DNA of 64,000 bases, taken from contig OY292277.1 of the NCBI GenBank assembly GCA_958496175.1, positions 45,271,050 through 45,335,049 on the forward strand, written 5' to 3'. Below are positions 13,451-25,148 of this stretch, piece after piece. This stretch comes from Sisyra terminalis (lineage: Eukaryota > Arthropoda > Insecta > Neuroptera > Sisyridae). The notes under the pieces are model-generated. The model worked only from the letters and a program-made list of their open reading frames with translations, was not told the DNA's origin and searched no databases. The position numbers and the translations under genes were made by a program. Numbering within the stretch: the first letter of the stretch is position 1; each line of letters opens with the position of its first letter.

Positions 13451-13970
13451 AGGAGTTTTCTTTATTTTTTTTTTGGACAATAAGGCAATATTGCTCTTTA
13501 TTGAGCACTGACGATAATATTACGCATAATACGTATATTTAAGAAGCTTACTATTGATAAAGAAATTAAAGATTGTTATTTTTGTCAAACAATATTATTT
13601 CAAAAGTAATTCGATTAATATTAAGGCACTTCACCCCCGCTAGCCAAACCAAGCCTTTACTATTTCATCAATTTAAAAATTCTATTGGAGTTTCTTTATG
13701 CTTTTTTTACAATGGTGATAATTTTACTTTCTTGTATTGCTGATGGCCTAACATACGCAATATTGTTCTTTATTGAGCACTGATGATAAAAATACGCTTA
13801 ATACCCATAATCCTATATTTATGAAGTTTACTACTGATAGAGAAATGAAAGATTAGATTAGATTAATGTGCATTGGATTGAAAATTGATTAATATTAAAG
13901 TACTTCGTCCCCGCTCGCCAAACCAAGCTTTTACTATTATGTCAATTTAAAAAATTCTATTTAAAAAAGG
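13451..13970. repeat. Inner tandem duplication between P and Q
   Basis: Two diverged direct copies offset by about 270 bp, each containing TTTATTGAGCACTGA and a CCCGCT-GCCAAACCAAGC block. This 1-kb stretch (13434-14405) is absent between the second copies of P and Q, so it was inserted in, or lost from, one duplicate. Sequence from 13971 to 14405 is otherwise unremarkable. Confidence 0.7.
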
Positions 13971-14405
13971 ATGCGATTTAAATATACGCCGAAAAAGGTG
14001 AAAATTACGTCAAAAAAGTGTATTTTAATGCCAGGTGATAAGAGGGAAAAGTTCCTTTATAATATGTACAGAAAAATATTATATGGGACATCTATGAATG
14101 AAAAAAATGCAACAATGGGTATTTAGCAGCATTAAAATTTAATTAACAGCTATAAAATGTAAAATTATTATGAAAAATCATTGTAAAATCATTTGGGAAT
14201 CCTTTGAAAACAAATAATTATCGAGCATTAAGTGATCTTTTTTTATCGTAATAATTAGCAGAAACTAAATTGAAAAGGCCAGTTTTGCAAAGTTTTTGAT
14301 AACAATCAAAGATGATAAGCTTAAAAAAGTGAACGTATAATTTTCATCGTTTGGGAATTGATAATTTTTACTATTTCTTATTCCAATTTGATAAGTTATA
14401 AACTT

Positions 14406-15229
14406 ACATTACAGCTAATGTTAACTTTTGAAATTTGGTTGATTTTAGACTATGGGGACACCTATGAAGGAACTTATGAAACTTATGACAGCTATGAAAT
14501 CTTAGCCAATATTCGAACCACTAGGTAATCATTGTGGCAAATTCAAATTACAGTTAGAAAATTACTAATTTTTTAACATCATACTGATTTTTATTTTATG
14601 CATACCTACATTTTACAAGTAATTGGATTTCAAATTGAATTTTCTTTTAGAATATATTTACAGACTTTAAGATTTTAAGTGTTTGCTTAAAACTCTAATT
14701 ATACTTGTTATACTTTGATAAAAATCATATTCAGAGTCGTTGAGTATTGGTATACAGATTGGTAGATGAGAATTTTAATTTTGGTTTGAATTTTCATTTG
14801 TTTTACCTTAAATTTTAGTTTTTATTGCTTACTGAAAGAAAATTAATCATTATTTTTTAATAGTATCAATATTTAACTTCGGTTGTCTTTAGGTCCTATA
14901 GGTTGTACTGGTTGTTGAGTTTTAAATGAAAACAGTTACCTTTTCTTGTGAAGAACATAACATGGACTGAATTGGCCTTACCCAGCTTCATCTAAAATTT
15001 TTGAAACCAAAACTATGAATCCTTGTAGATTTGGTATTTATTAATTGACCTCTTATACTGTAAAGATTAAATTGTTAGCAAAGACAGTTGTCTTTCTTTG
15101 ATGTAAAACATATTCAAAGCTTTTGGTATTGGGGTACGATTGTTGATTGCATTTCAAATCCCTTTAACATTAATTATATTTAAGCTCTTATTTCATAATC
15201 CTGGTTGATTTAACTCATAGATAACTTAT
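14406..15229. repeat. Direct duplication, segment Q, copy 1
   Basis: About 820 bp matching 15476-16293 in the same orientation. Shared blocks include TATTCGAACCACTAGGTAAT and CCTATAGGTTGTACTGGTTG. No coding capacity in either copy. Confidence 0.85.
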
Positions 15230-15232
15230 TAA

Positions 15233-15465
15233 AACAATATAGCTTATTTTAAAAACAGACAAATAAATGATAAGAGAAATAGAGGCTTGATTTCAAGAAC
15301 CAGGGTAACAATAAAGAAAGATCCTCACAATTGACCTCATGGATTTGATAGATTTTTCCCAATTTCAAATTGAAATCTCTGTAATTGAAAAAAATATAAG
15401 GGAAGGATTTTAACAAATTTTTATGAACTTAGGACAAAACATTTACAGGTCAATAGTGACGATGG
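15233..15465. repeat. Direct duplication, segment P, copy 2
   Basis: Second copy of the 13203-13433 segment. Here it is directly followed by the second Q segment, without the 1-kb insert seen in copy 1. Confidence 0.8.
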
Positions 15466-15475
15466 TCAGTATAAT

Positions 15476-16293
15476 ACATTACAGTTAATGCTAACTTTTG
15501 GAAATTGGTTGATTGTAGACTATAGTGACAGCTATAAGGAAAGTTATGAAACTTATGACAGCTGTGGATTCTTAGGCAATATTCGAACCACTAGGTAATC
15601 ATTGTTGTAAACTCAAATTACAGTAAGAAAATTACTTATTTTTCAACATCATACTGATTTTTATTTTATTCATACCTATATTTTACGAATAAATGGACTT
15701 CAAATTTAATTTTCTTTCAGAATGTATTAACATACTTCAAGATTTCTAGTGGTTGATTAAAACTTGAACTATATTTTTATATTAAAATCATATCCAGAGC
15801 CGTTGAGTATTGGTACACAGATTGGTAGATAAAAGTTTTAATTTTGGTTTAAATTTTCATTCGTTTTACCTTAAAATTTAGTTTTTATTGCTTACTGAAA
15901 GAAAATTAATCATAATTTTTTAATATTATCAATATTTAACTTCGGTTGCCTTTAGGTCCTATAGGTTGTACTGGTTGTTGAGTTTTAAATGAAAACAACT
16001 ACCATTTCTTGTGGAGAATATAACATGAACTAAATTGGTCTTATCCAGCTTCATCTAAAGTTTTTGAAACCAAACCTATGAATCCTTGTAGATTTGGTGT
16101 TTAGTAATTGACCTCTTATCCTTTAAAGATTAAATTGTTAGCAAAGACTGTTGTCTTTCTTTGATGTAAAACATATTCAAAGCTTTTGGTATTGGTGTAC
16201 AATTGTTGATCGCATTTCAAATCCATTTAACATTAATTATACTTTAGCACTTAGTTTATAACCCTGGTTGAGTTAACTCGTACATAATTTATT
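15476..16293. repeat. Direct duplication, segment Q, copy 2
   Basis: Second copy of the 14406-15229 segment, same orientation and order (P-Q-P-Q). Estimated by eye as roughly 85-90% identical. Confidence 0.85.
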
Positions 16294-17882
16294 ATTGAAC
16301 TTTAAAGTTGGTATGGGACCTAGTAGGTAACTCACTGTATCCTGAAGGATTTAATTAAATAAATTATACACATATGATTATCTTACACAGTCGTAATCAC
16401 AAATTGCAGGTAAAATAACTAAAATAATTACCAAAAAACTATACAAAAATTATTATTTTTAGGATAGGCAAACATGCATACATTAAAGTAAGCCAGGTAC
16501 TTGTAAAAATTGGCGATCTTAATTATAATAATTTTTGGCAAATCTCAGAAATATTTGTGCATTTTATTATTAAATTCTAATAAAACAATTTTCTAACAAA
16601 ACAATAATGATAAACTAAAACTGAAGGTGTCAAACCAGAATTATATAATTTAAGTTTTATCCAACTTATATATATTACTTACCTACCATCAATTCGCCAA
16701 TCGAACATTCCTCACTGCTCTTCATCCCAAATTTGACGAATCAATAATTGAAGGAAATCCAAAAAATTAATAACATATATATTCGTATTTATTATATTTG
16801 AAAATATATGGTACAGTAATTTTTGTCGTAATTATTTACAGTAATTTTACAGTTATAAGAGTAAAATAAGTAGACTATAGCGATGAGCATTGATTTGATT
16901 TTTTTTATTCTTTCTTTCTTTTCACAATAGAATAAGAAAAAAACACACAATATAAAGGTATATCTTACATTACATTAATAATATAATAGCCAATAAAATT
17001 ATAATAATGATAATATGAGTAACATTATTTACCTATAAATTAGGCATATTTTAACATATTTGATAGCTCCAAAGTTAATGGGCATTATATTTGGGTTGTA
17101 ACAAAAAATACTTCACAGTTATCAACTAATTAATTAACGCATACTTTACAATGACTAAAATTATTATTTTTTTTTTAATGATTTTTAAGTGAATTAAGTA
17201 TACATTTTTTTTATTTGTATTTAACAGACTAGTTGACTATCTCTGTAGCTATTGGAAAATAGTTACGAGGGAAAGAAATATTGGTAAAACAATTAGTTTA
17301 TAAATCTATTGGTAAGATTAACAATTTTTAACATTAACGATAACAACACTGACTAAAAAAATATTTTGATTCAATTCTTTGTTACTATTTTGAATTAAAC
17401 AAATTATTAAGTATTGATAATCTAACTAGTGAAATTAGATAAAAATCTAGTAATGAATTATTGGTGATTTATTGATTCAATTTAAAGAGGGAAATTTGAG
17501 CTTCGAAAATTTTATCGCTTTTACAATTTGTTGCCATTGTTGGCGATTTACTGACGATTTATTGGCGATTTTATAAATGATTTAAAGTACATAAAGTTCG
17601 TTAAGCTTGGAGAAGAAATCGGAAAAGATACAAATTATGAGATTTTATACAAAAATGGTTTGGAAATGTTTAATATTTATAAAACTCATTTATCAGAGGC
17701 TGAAGTATTTTAATCTTGCAATGTATGATGGAAAATATGGCATGATGTAGCGCCTTCACAAGGGCATCGGAAATACTAACTTAAGCCGAAACTATGTACT
17801 TTTATGAAAGGTAACCAAAGGTAACTAGACAATTTAAGTTAGTGCTTCAAACACACATGTGGCGGCGCCACATATTGACAAA
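16294..17882. other. Gene-free AT-rich stretch
   Basis: No reading frame, repeat pair or RNA gene recognised. A 10-bp inverted pair (ACTAACTTAA at about 17777, TTAAGTTAGT at about 17833) is too short to interpret. Confidence 0.4.
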
Positions 17883-18008
17883 TTTAGACACATTTTTAAG
17901 ATTATTAGATAATCCTACCTTTTTTCGATAATATTTCTCGAAAATTTAAGAAAAAAATGATTCGTATGAAAGTAGTAATTTATGGAAAATCTTAAAAATG
18001 TGTCTAAA
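17883..18008. repeat. Small foldback (MITE-like) element
   Basis: Perfect 21-bp inverted arms at 17883-17903 and 17988-18008 enclose about 84 bp of AT-rich sequence. The size and structure fit a short miniature inverted-repeat element. No clear target-site duplication. Confidence 0.5.
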
Positions 18009-20444
18009 TCTGTTTAAAGTTTGGAATCTAACCCAAAAATTCCTAGTAATTGTGCCAAAAATTGATCAAAATTTGTGTTTTAATTAAAAAAATACAAGAA
18101 TTCAGAACTGTGCGATACTCCAACGATTTGTTATACGGTATGTTTATTTAATTATAGTTCGTTTGCGTATTTTGCTTGGTATTTGCTAGAAAACGGATTA
18201 TTAACTCCAAAAATACAAAGAGAAAGATTTACAATACTCCAATAAGTTACTAGGAATATTAATTCTCTTTGCGATTTGAAAAACAAATCGTTTTTCCGCT
18301 AGAATGGGAAAGTTCGTTCATTTTAGCAATTTTTGGATCAAATTTGAAGTTCAGAGATTTGCGATATGACGACAAATCTGTTAAATTTTTTATAGCAAGA
18401 AAGCCTGCTGGGGTTGAAAATTATGAATCATTTTTCTGAAAGAGCCCAAAATTCGAAAAGGTATGCATTTTTCTGAGAAAATTCGGTAAAAAACACCATT
18501 TTAAGGATTAAAAATTCGGGGTAGTAATCGAAAGTTTAAAGTTAGTTTTCCAGCAAAGTTAAAAATATAATCAAACAATGATTTCCATTAATTCTTAATC
18601 TAAAGAGTGGATTTTTTCCCAGTTTCATTCAGAACATTGAATAGGATAACGATTTTTTCCCTTTAGCGGAGAAACGAACCAAAAGTCAATGCAAGGATGC
18701 AAACAGTCCTATTTTAAGAATTTGGTAGTTTTTCTTTAACTTTTTATGAATACTTTTTTCTTAATCAATGAAGAAAGAGTTCTCATTTTTATGAAATATA
18801 GTGTTATTCTTATACAGGTATAGCAGATACTCGTAACTTCGTTTTCATGACTCCCTAGTAGGTTGATAATAGATTTTAACAAAAGCTTTTTAAAATAGAT
18901 GTAACATTTCTAAACGATTTTTTCATTAAATCTCCAAGTTAAATTTTCCGAGTTTAATTACACTGATAATCAATTCAAATTTTTGAATATTTGACCCTAA
19001 TATTACACTAAATTATTCCATTGAAGCTCAAAAATCTTTACGGAAATTTAATTTTCGAAAGTAGTAGTGTATTAGATGTACTTAAAATTAACATTTTTTT
19101 TTTTACAAACAATTAAGTAGTAGAAATAATTAAATGACTTAGTCTATCCACCAATGTTAACATTTAATCAACCAATTGAACGTTTTTTTTTTCAATTCGC
19201 TTAATCTTCTGAAGAAAAAACAGTTTATGTTAGAAGAAAATTTTGCTCACATTTTACAAAAGAAAGAAAACATTAACAACGAATCTTTAGGAACTAATTT
19301 TCTCAAAAGGTTTCAAAGAACACCTGTAACGGTTTAACTGTTCAACAATTTATAAAATGTAACATCAAATTTTATACTTAAAATAATATTTCAATACAAA
19401 TCGCTTCTCAAATGACAAAAAGATATAATTTTTTCGTTGTAAAATGCGAAACGAATTTTATTTGAAGACAAAAATATTCAAACAATTCCGACAGTTATTA
19501 CTTTTTTTTTTTTAATACAAATTTTTCTCTTTGCGAAATTTGTAATATTTAATTGCCAATTGCAACAATGGAGAGATAGGTAAAGGGGGTAAAGGTATAT
19601 AGCTTTTTTTTTTTGTAAATGTAAACCGAAATTATTGTTTATAGAATTGAATACTTTCAAAAAATTAATGATAATAATAAGTCATTATTTCAAATTGAAA
19701 AAAATATATATAAAATAAAACAATTATCTATTGAATGTTTTGCAAAAATGATGCAAGTAATAGAGTTCCTTTCTTTTTTACAATTATTATTTATAAGATT
19801 CCATTATACATTTATTTTATTATTTTTTTTTAGTTTATTCAAATTGAATATTTTTCATTTATGATAAATTATTGGAAGAAATTGGTAAATTTTTTTCTCT
19901 CATCTTTCATCAAACCATAATTATTTTATAGAAAGTTCCAAGTATCTCTATTAATAGTTGCACTTGACTTATGCAATTCAAATGCATAAATTTCCGAGGA
20001 AATTTTTGTGAAAAACTAGAAATCAAAAGGTCGAATTTCTTCAGTGGCAACTTTATCGAGTGGCTTTCAGGAAGTGAAAAAGGCTGATACTGTTTTGAAA
20101 TTGGTCATGCAATTCATTTTCAAGGTGAATGCGTATTTTCTTTCAATTCATTGCATTTCATTTATGGTTTCGTATATGAAGCGTTTATTCAATTAAAATA
20201 TGCAATTATGAATGCTGAAAAGTTGCAAAAGTTTATTTTAAAACTAGAAAGGTTTTATTAATTAGTAAATGCTTTATGTAGGAAGATAAATAAAGATTCA
20301 GGACTTAACTTTTGAAAAACTAAAGGAAATACTCTCAATTTTTACTTTTAATCTATTCTACACAGAAAATTCAGAACCATTCATAATCATTCCTTCGAAT
20401 TAACAACTAAAAAACTTCTTATTCATGTTATTCATCTAATTAAG
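18009..20444. other. Gene-free AT-rich stretch
   Basis: Homopolymer-rich, with no coding signal. Nothing beyond simple A/T runs was recognised. Confidence 0.4.
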
Positions 20445-21275
20445 AACTTGAGAAGTAGCAGATCTAAGATTTGGTTCAAGATACGATTGTTTTAAACATC
20501 TAATTTGATAACATTTTGGTAGTAATCAAGTATTGCAAATTTTAACTCTCTAAAATTGAAACTATTAGACAATTAAAATACGCCATCTGTGAACAAATTT
20601 GCAAACAAAATCATCAACAAATATTAAAGAGCTTTAGAAGTGGAAGACCTAAGATTTAGTCTAAGAGACAATTGTTTTAAACGTTTTAAACATCTAATTT
20701 GATAATAGTTTTATAAAAAAGAATTGCAAATTTTAACTCTCTGAAAATTGAAAGTATCAGATACGTAAAGTTCGCCATCTGTGAACTAATTTGCAAACTA
20801 AATCATCCACAAATATTAAAAAGCTTTAGAACTAGAAGACCTAAGATTTAGTCTAAGATACTATTGTTTTAAACATCTAATTTGATAAGTTTTATAAAAA
20901 AGAATTGCAAACTTTAACTTTCTGAAAATTGAAAGTATCAGATACTTAAAGTTCGCCATCTGTGAACTACTGTGAACAAATTTGCAACCAAATTCATCAA
21001 CAAATATTAAAGAGCATTAGAAGTAGAAAACCTAAGATTTAGTCTAAGATTGTGTTAAACGTTTTAAACATCTAATCATCCACAAATATTAAAAAGCTTT
21101 AGAACTAGAAGACCTAAGATTTAGTCTAAGATACTATTGTTTTAAACATCTAATTTGATAACAGTTTTATAAAAAAGAATTGCAAATTTTAACTCTCTGA
21201 AAATTGAAAGTATCATATACTTAAAGTTCGCCATCTGTGAACTAATGTGCAAACTAAATCATCCACAAATATTAT
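20445..21275. repeat. Tandem repeat, ~185-bp unit, five copies
   Basis: Units begin with variants of AGAAGTAGAAGACCTAAGAT near 20450, 20633, 20825, 21008 and 21101. Each unit carries TTGTTTTAAACATCTAATTT and GTTCGCCATCTGTGAAC. Spacing is about 185 bp except the fourth unit, shortened to about 93 bp by an internal deletion. Copies 3 and 5 resemble each other most, which suggests higher-order duplication. This is a local minisatellite-type array just downstream of the 21649-23649 gene. Confidence 0.8.
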
Positions 21276-21648
21276 TTTTTTCACCGTAAAAGTTTCAAAA
21301 ATCAATAAAGTTTGAAGAATTTAAGGGATGAAGTCCAATTTTTCTTTATGTTGTTGAATTAAAACTATTTTCGATTAAATTATGAATGTTATTTTTTCTT
21401 TTTTGGAATAAAGAATTCAATGAATTGAAAGAAAATTTAAATTATAAAATATATTATCTAAGTTCTATAATGCAAATCTTAACTGTGACTGACAGAAAAC
21501 TTAACAATGGCGCTTCTGATAGTGTCATAACTAAAACAACAGTTGGCGCTAGTCAACAACAGTTCGTACGTCCTTCCCTTCTTTAAATTCTTTTCTACAA
21601 ATTAAGGCTTTGGTTTAATTAATAATACAAATATGAAGCTAGAAACAA

Positions 21649-23649
21649 TCAAACTACTTGCACCGTGGCAAAAGCACTAAACGTAACCTTTTTTTCGTTG
21701 TTATTTTTGATTTTTCGATCGTCGTTCTTTTTGATAACACTCTTCAAATTCGAAGCCACATCTCCCGATCCATATCGCGTCGATAAGTTAACGACATTCG
21801 ATGTCTTAAAGCCCAAATCTCCAAGACTGTTACGTCGCTTTTTTGTGTCTAAATCGTTCGAGTTTAGGTACCGCTGGTTGCTGTTTACGACGTTTGTGCT
21901 GAACTCTTTAAGTTTTTGGGAGAGGCCGAAGAGGCGGTTGGAAATTGAAGAGGTGTTGGATAGGTTATTGGTGACCACTGTGGGGAGGGAATGAGTGGAA
22001 AAGTTGCTGAATCTGGTCGGATTGTGGTAGTTGTTCATGTAGGAAAACGAGTGGTTGGATGTTGTGTCGACGTATTTGTAGGGGTTGTTTTTGGAGTAGC
22101 GATTTTCGGAGCGGCTGCGAGGCATTTTTGGGATACGTGGTACGGAGTTGGTCCATTTGGGGAAGTCGATGTCTTTCGTGAGTTTTCTATTGAGGGTGAA
22201 GGCACGTGTGTCGATGGAATCTGTGCGGAATTCTGAGGTGCTGGGTGGTGAAGGGGAATTTTTCCGATATGAGTTAATTGAGGCAGGTTGGGAGGTTACG
22301 ACTAGGGAAGAGGGTTGCGATGAAACGTAGACCCAATTAGAGTTGTAGTTATCCAGTTTGTTGGTTTCAAAGGTGGTGAGTTTTGGTAAGGATGGCGGTT
22401 CGATGATTCGATTAGGATCCACATTGACTCGGACGTATTGACCTTTCATTACATTAGGCGGAGGTGGTGCTTTTCCTTTTTGTTTTCTTCGCCGTTCCGG
22501 CTTCTTGGGAGTTTCCGACTTGTCGGTTTCGAGAATGTCTTCGGCGGAACGCCAAACTTTCTTCAGAATGGCATCCTCGTTTTTGTGGAGGTTGACGTTG
22601 AGGGTTTTGAATTTTTTGCTGTCAATACTTTCGGAATCGACATCCGCACGGATTATGCCATCAATCTCCTTGACAGCCGAAAGGTCATTGTACAGATCGC
22701 TCTGGGAACTTGACCACGACTTGTTGATATAATTTCGACCAAATTTCTGAGTCTCGTCCAAGAGATTCGCGTGCGAATTGGATCGCGATTTAATCGCGAC
22801 AGCCACGTCATTCTGCGTGATGTCATTTAGTAAATCCGCGTGCGAATTGGACCTAACTTTCGACAGACTCGACAGTTTGAAATCAAAAATCAAATTTCGG
22901 TCGGCCTGGGTATCGACTTCCGGTGTATTGATGCTGATTATACTCGATGGTTGGCTCGATGGACTCGTAATGTTGTGATGGAAAGCCAAGTTATTTTCGC
23001 GGCTGATTTCAATGTGGGTGACTCCATTTTTGTCGGTTCTTTGTACAAGATTAAACTTATGATTCGGAAGATTCGAAATGTTTTTCGAGCTGGTCGAATT
23101 GTGGAACGAATTGTACGCGTAGCGTACCCGATCGTAACTTTGTACCGTCGAAAATTCAAACACTAAAAAGTCATTTAGGTCCCCATTGTTTTTCACGACA
23201 AACCCAATAATTTTTGGGTACCGTACATTTGTATAACACACCACATTGTCCAACTGATAGTGTTCGAATTTTGGCGCTTTTTTCACAATCACTTCCGTGT
23301 CCGAACTATCCGAAGCACTGGAACTGTTTGCACTGTCACTGATTTGAGTCTCGTGGCTTTTTTCACCCGGAAACTGTATGCTATCGCCATCCGATGACAA
23401 TAACGAAGCACTATCGATATCCGACTCGAAACCTTCATCAGTGGGTACCGTTTTGTTATTATAGTTTCCTCGATTCGGGTTGGCAACTTTTGATAAAATT
23501 AGTTCATTTTTTCGACTGATGATGATCGAATAAACCTCTCGGTCTATTTTTGGATTTAAGTTCAAGATTCGATCAACCACGGTCGTTAGCAGTTGATGAC
23601 TGCAACTGTTGACGTTTTCACGTCCAATTAAACATGCTGTTGGAGACAT
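21649..23649 (-). CDS. Uncharacterised motif-rich protein with probable PTB-like fold (666 aa)
   Basis: One uninterrupted 666-codon frame. ATG at 23649 is supported by an in-frame upstream TGA and by an upstream acceptor (23697-23698), so a 5' UTR intron is likely. Residues 10-55 (helix then strand-like IIISRKNELIL) and 126-185 (strand-like NVVCYTNVRYPKIIGFVV, then helix-like SYDRVRYAYNSF) resemble the two halves of a PTB/PID fold, split by a Ser/Asp-rich insertion (60-122). Seen further on: repeated RSNSHADLL-type motifs (about 266, 289, 311, 367 and 606), KAPPPP at 393-398, long Ser/Asn-rich disorder, and a C-terminus KKVTFSAFATVQVV combining an RVxF-type PP1-docking motif with a possible class II PDZ ligand. 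G+C is visibly higher than in the flanks. No catalytic domain is seen. Inference: a cytoplasmic adaptor or scaffold. I do not recognise a named family, so no symbol is given. Confidence 0.85.
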   Translation of the reverse strand: MSPTACLIGRENVNSCSHQLLTTVVDRILNLNPKIDREVYSIIISRKNELILSKVANPNRGNYNNKTVPTDEGFESDIDSASLLSSDGDSIQFPGEKSHETQISDSANSSSASDSSDTEVIVKKAPKFEHYQLDNVVCYTNVRYPKIIGFVVKNNGDLNDFLVFEFSTVQSYDRVRYAYNSFHNSTSSKNISNLPNHKFNLVQRTDKNGVTHIEISRENNLAFHHNITSPSSQPSSIISINTPEVDTQADRNLIFDFKLSSLSKVRSNSHADLLNDITQNDVAVAIKSRSNSHANLLDETQKFGRNYINKSWSSSQSDLYNDLSAVKEIDGIIRADVDSESIDSKKFKTLNVNLHKNEDAILKKVWRSAEDILETDKSETPKKPERRRKQKGKAPPPPNVMKGQYVRVNVDPNRIIEPPSLPKLTTFETNKLDNYNSNWVYVSSQPSSLVVTSQPASINSYRKNSPSPPSTSEFRTDSIDTRAFTLNRKLTKDIDFPKWTNSVPRIPKMPRSRSENRYSKNNPYKYVDTTSNHSFSYMNNYHNPTRFSNFSTHSLPTVVTNNLSNTSSISNRLFGLSQKLKEFSTNVVNSNQRYLNSNDLDTKKRRNSLGDLGFKTSNVVNLSTRYGSGDVASNLKSVIKKNDDRKIKNNNEKKVTFSAFATVQVV

Positions 23650-23698
23650 TCTTGCGATGTTCCCGAAACTTTGGTTTAGGCGAATTCTTCAATCATCT
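23650..23698 (-). other. 5' UTR segment and splice acceptor of the 666-aa gene
   Basis: On the minus strand a T-rich tract followed by AATTTCAG ends at 23697, a strong acceptor. The exon then starts with ATGATTGAAGAA, a 6-codon upstream frame ending in TAA, before the main ATG at 23649. The short upstream frame could reduce translation. The upstream exon and promoter were not located. Confidence 0.5.
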
Positions 23699-23828
23699 GA
23701 AATTAAAAAAAAAATCAATTATTTACTGTACAGCGAGTTGTCCATTTATATAGATTAGTGACGAAGAAAGAACTACCATCGATTTGGTGACAAGAAGGAA
23801 AGCTAAGTAGCTGGGTTATATTCTTAGA

Positions 23829-24146
23829 CTAGCTGATATATAACTCACTTGTCTAAAGTAAAAATTTCTGTTTTCATCCCTAGGGAATACCTCCCCTTAT
23901 TACTTTTTTGGAATGATAAGTAGCCTATAGTCTGTAGGAAATTGTGTTGTATCTTACTACCAAATTTTATTAAATTCGGTGGTTCCGTTCTTGAGTTAAA
24001 TCGGGACACACAGACAGACAGACAGACAAAAATTTTAAAAATGTTAAATTGGGAATAAGGGCTTCTTGAAATATATATTTACCCTAAAATTGGGTTCAAA
24101 ATCGAAATGTACAGACAGACGTAAGAATTTTATATATTAGTATAGA
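23829..24146 (-). mobile_element. Short non-autonomous Helitron (318 bp)
   Basis: On the minus strand the element starts TCTATACTAATATATAAA (24146 downward) and ends ATCAGCTAG (23829), with A at the 5' flank and T at the 3' flank, as Helitrons require. The body matches the larger Helitron at 25149-26720 in inverse orientation (shared stretch about 23838-24000 with 25380-25550). It contains a CAGA microsatellite (about 24008-24030). The 3' hairpin is missing, so this looks like an internally deleted derivative. Confidence 0.8.
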
Positions 24147-24870
24147 TATAGAAGAAAAGGATTTATACTTAATGTTGCAGAAGATAGATTACAATCCTGG
24201 ACTTATCGGAAAGAAGAATGATCTACCACGATTTTAAGAAGTTCGCCATGGATTTATGAGAATGATTTTTTTCAGAAAGAAATACAAAAAAACCGTATGG
24301 TTTGGATGAGCTGTAGTCTAATTGAACGATTATATCTTCATGAAATAAATTTAAAATGGATGTAGGAACAATGAATTAAATATCTGTGACTCGTTTTTTC
24401 TTTGTGCCATTTGCAGAATTTTCGAGATCATTGTTCTTTTTTCATTCATCGTGATTTCATTTTTTGGTAAAGTTGTCAAATTAATTTATACATCCATCGA
24501 TCTTTCAATATTTTATAAATTATTTCCGCCGAGAGAATAAATCTCCGATTGAAACTGTGGGATAAATTTTGCCACAAGCAATCATGAATTCATTCTATAA
24601 ATAATTCGTGGATATTGATTATGGTTGCCTGCCTTTTTATTGAAATATAATAATCGAAATTAGAAAATATTCGGTTTAATTCTCAACTTTCACTGATTAT
24701 AATAATTGTAATAAAAAGAAAGGTTTGAACTTAAAACAGGTTTGAATTTGGCTCATTTATTCACGATCTAACACCTTCTCAACTCCAACAAAGTGCTTGT
24801 ACACTTTGGCCCACTTTAGCCATACTCTTGGAGCTGAAATTTCCCTTTTAACCTTTCCTTTTCGTAAAAA
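24147..24870. other. Gene-free AT-rich stretch
   Basis: Nothing recognised between the short Helitron and the duplicated unit that starts at 24871. Confidence 0.4.
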
Positions 24871-25148
24871 AAATGTGTCCTAATTCTTTACAATGCTATG
24901 AGAAATAAAATTTGCTGTTTAAAATTGAAAGAAATAGTATTTTAAGATTAATTTACAAGAGTAACGTTGGAGACTTCAATGCACAAATAAGACATGAACA
25001 CTACTCCATATATGCAAGTTACGGGATATATTTATTTCATTTTTCATTGAAAAAATTAGTTTAAACTGCACCGGTTCTTTGCTTTAAAGATGCTCTAAGA
25101 TATTTACAATAATTTAAACCCTTTTTGACACCTTTTTAACCCCTTTTA
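24871..25148. repeat. Tandem duplication unit, copy 1, left part (split by Helitron)
   Basis: Matches 26788-27059 in the same orientation, including GGAGACTTCAATGCAC and AAGATGCTCTAAGATATTTA. The unit continues at 26721-26787 after the Helitron. Confidence 0.85.

Noticed and set aside
14505..15600. GGTTCGAATATTG on the minus strand, resembling a tRNA B box
   Set aside because: No A box, cloverleaf or acceptor stem around either copy; it is simply part of the duplicated Q segment.
20445..21275. Regular repeats considered as a CRISPR array
   Set aside because: The repeated unit is ~185 bp and continuous with no unique spacers, and the genome is eukaryotic.
21665..22978. Several plus- and minus-strand frames of 60-109 codons
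   Set aside because: Other-frame shadows of the 666-aa coding exon.
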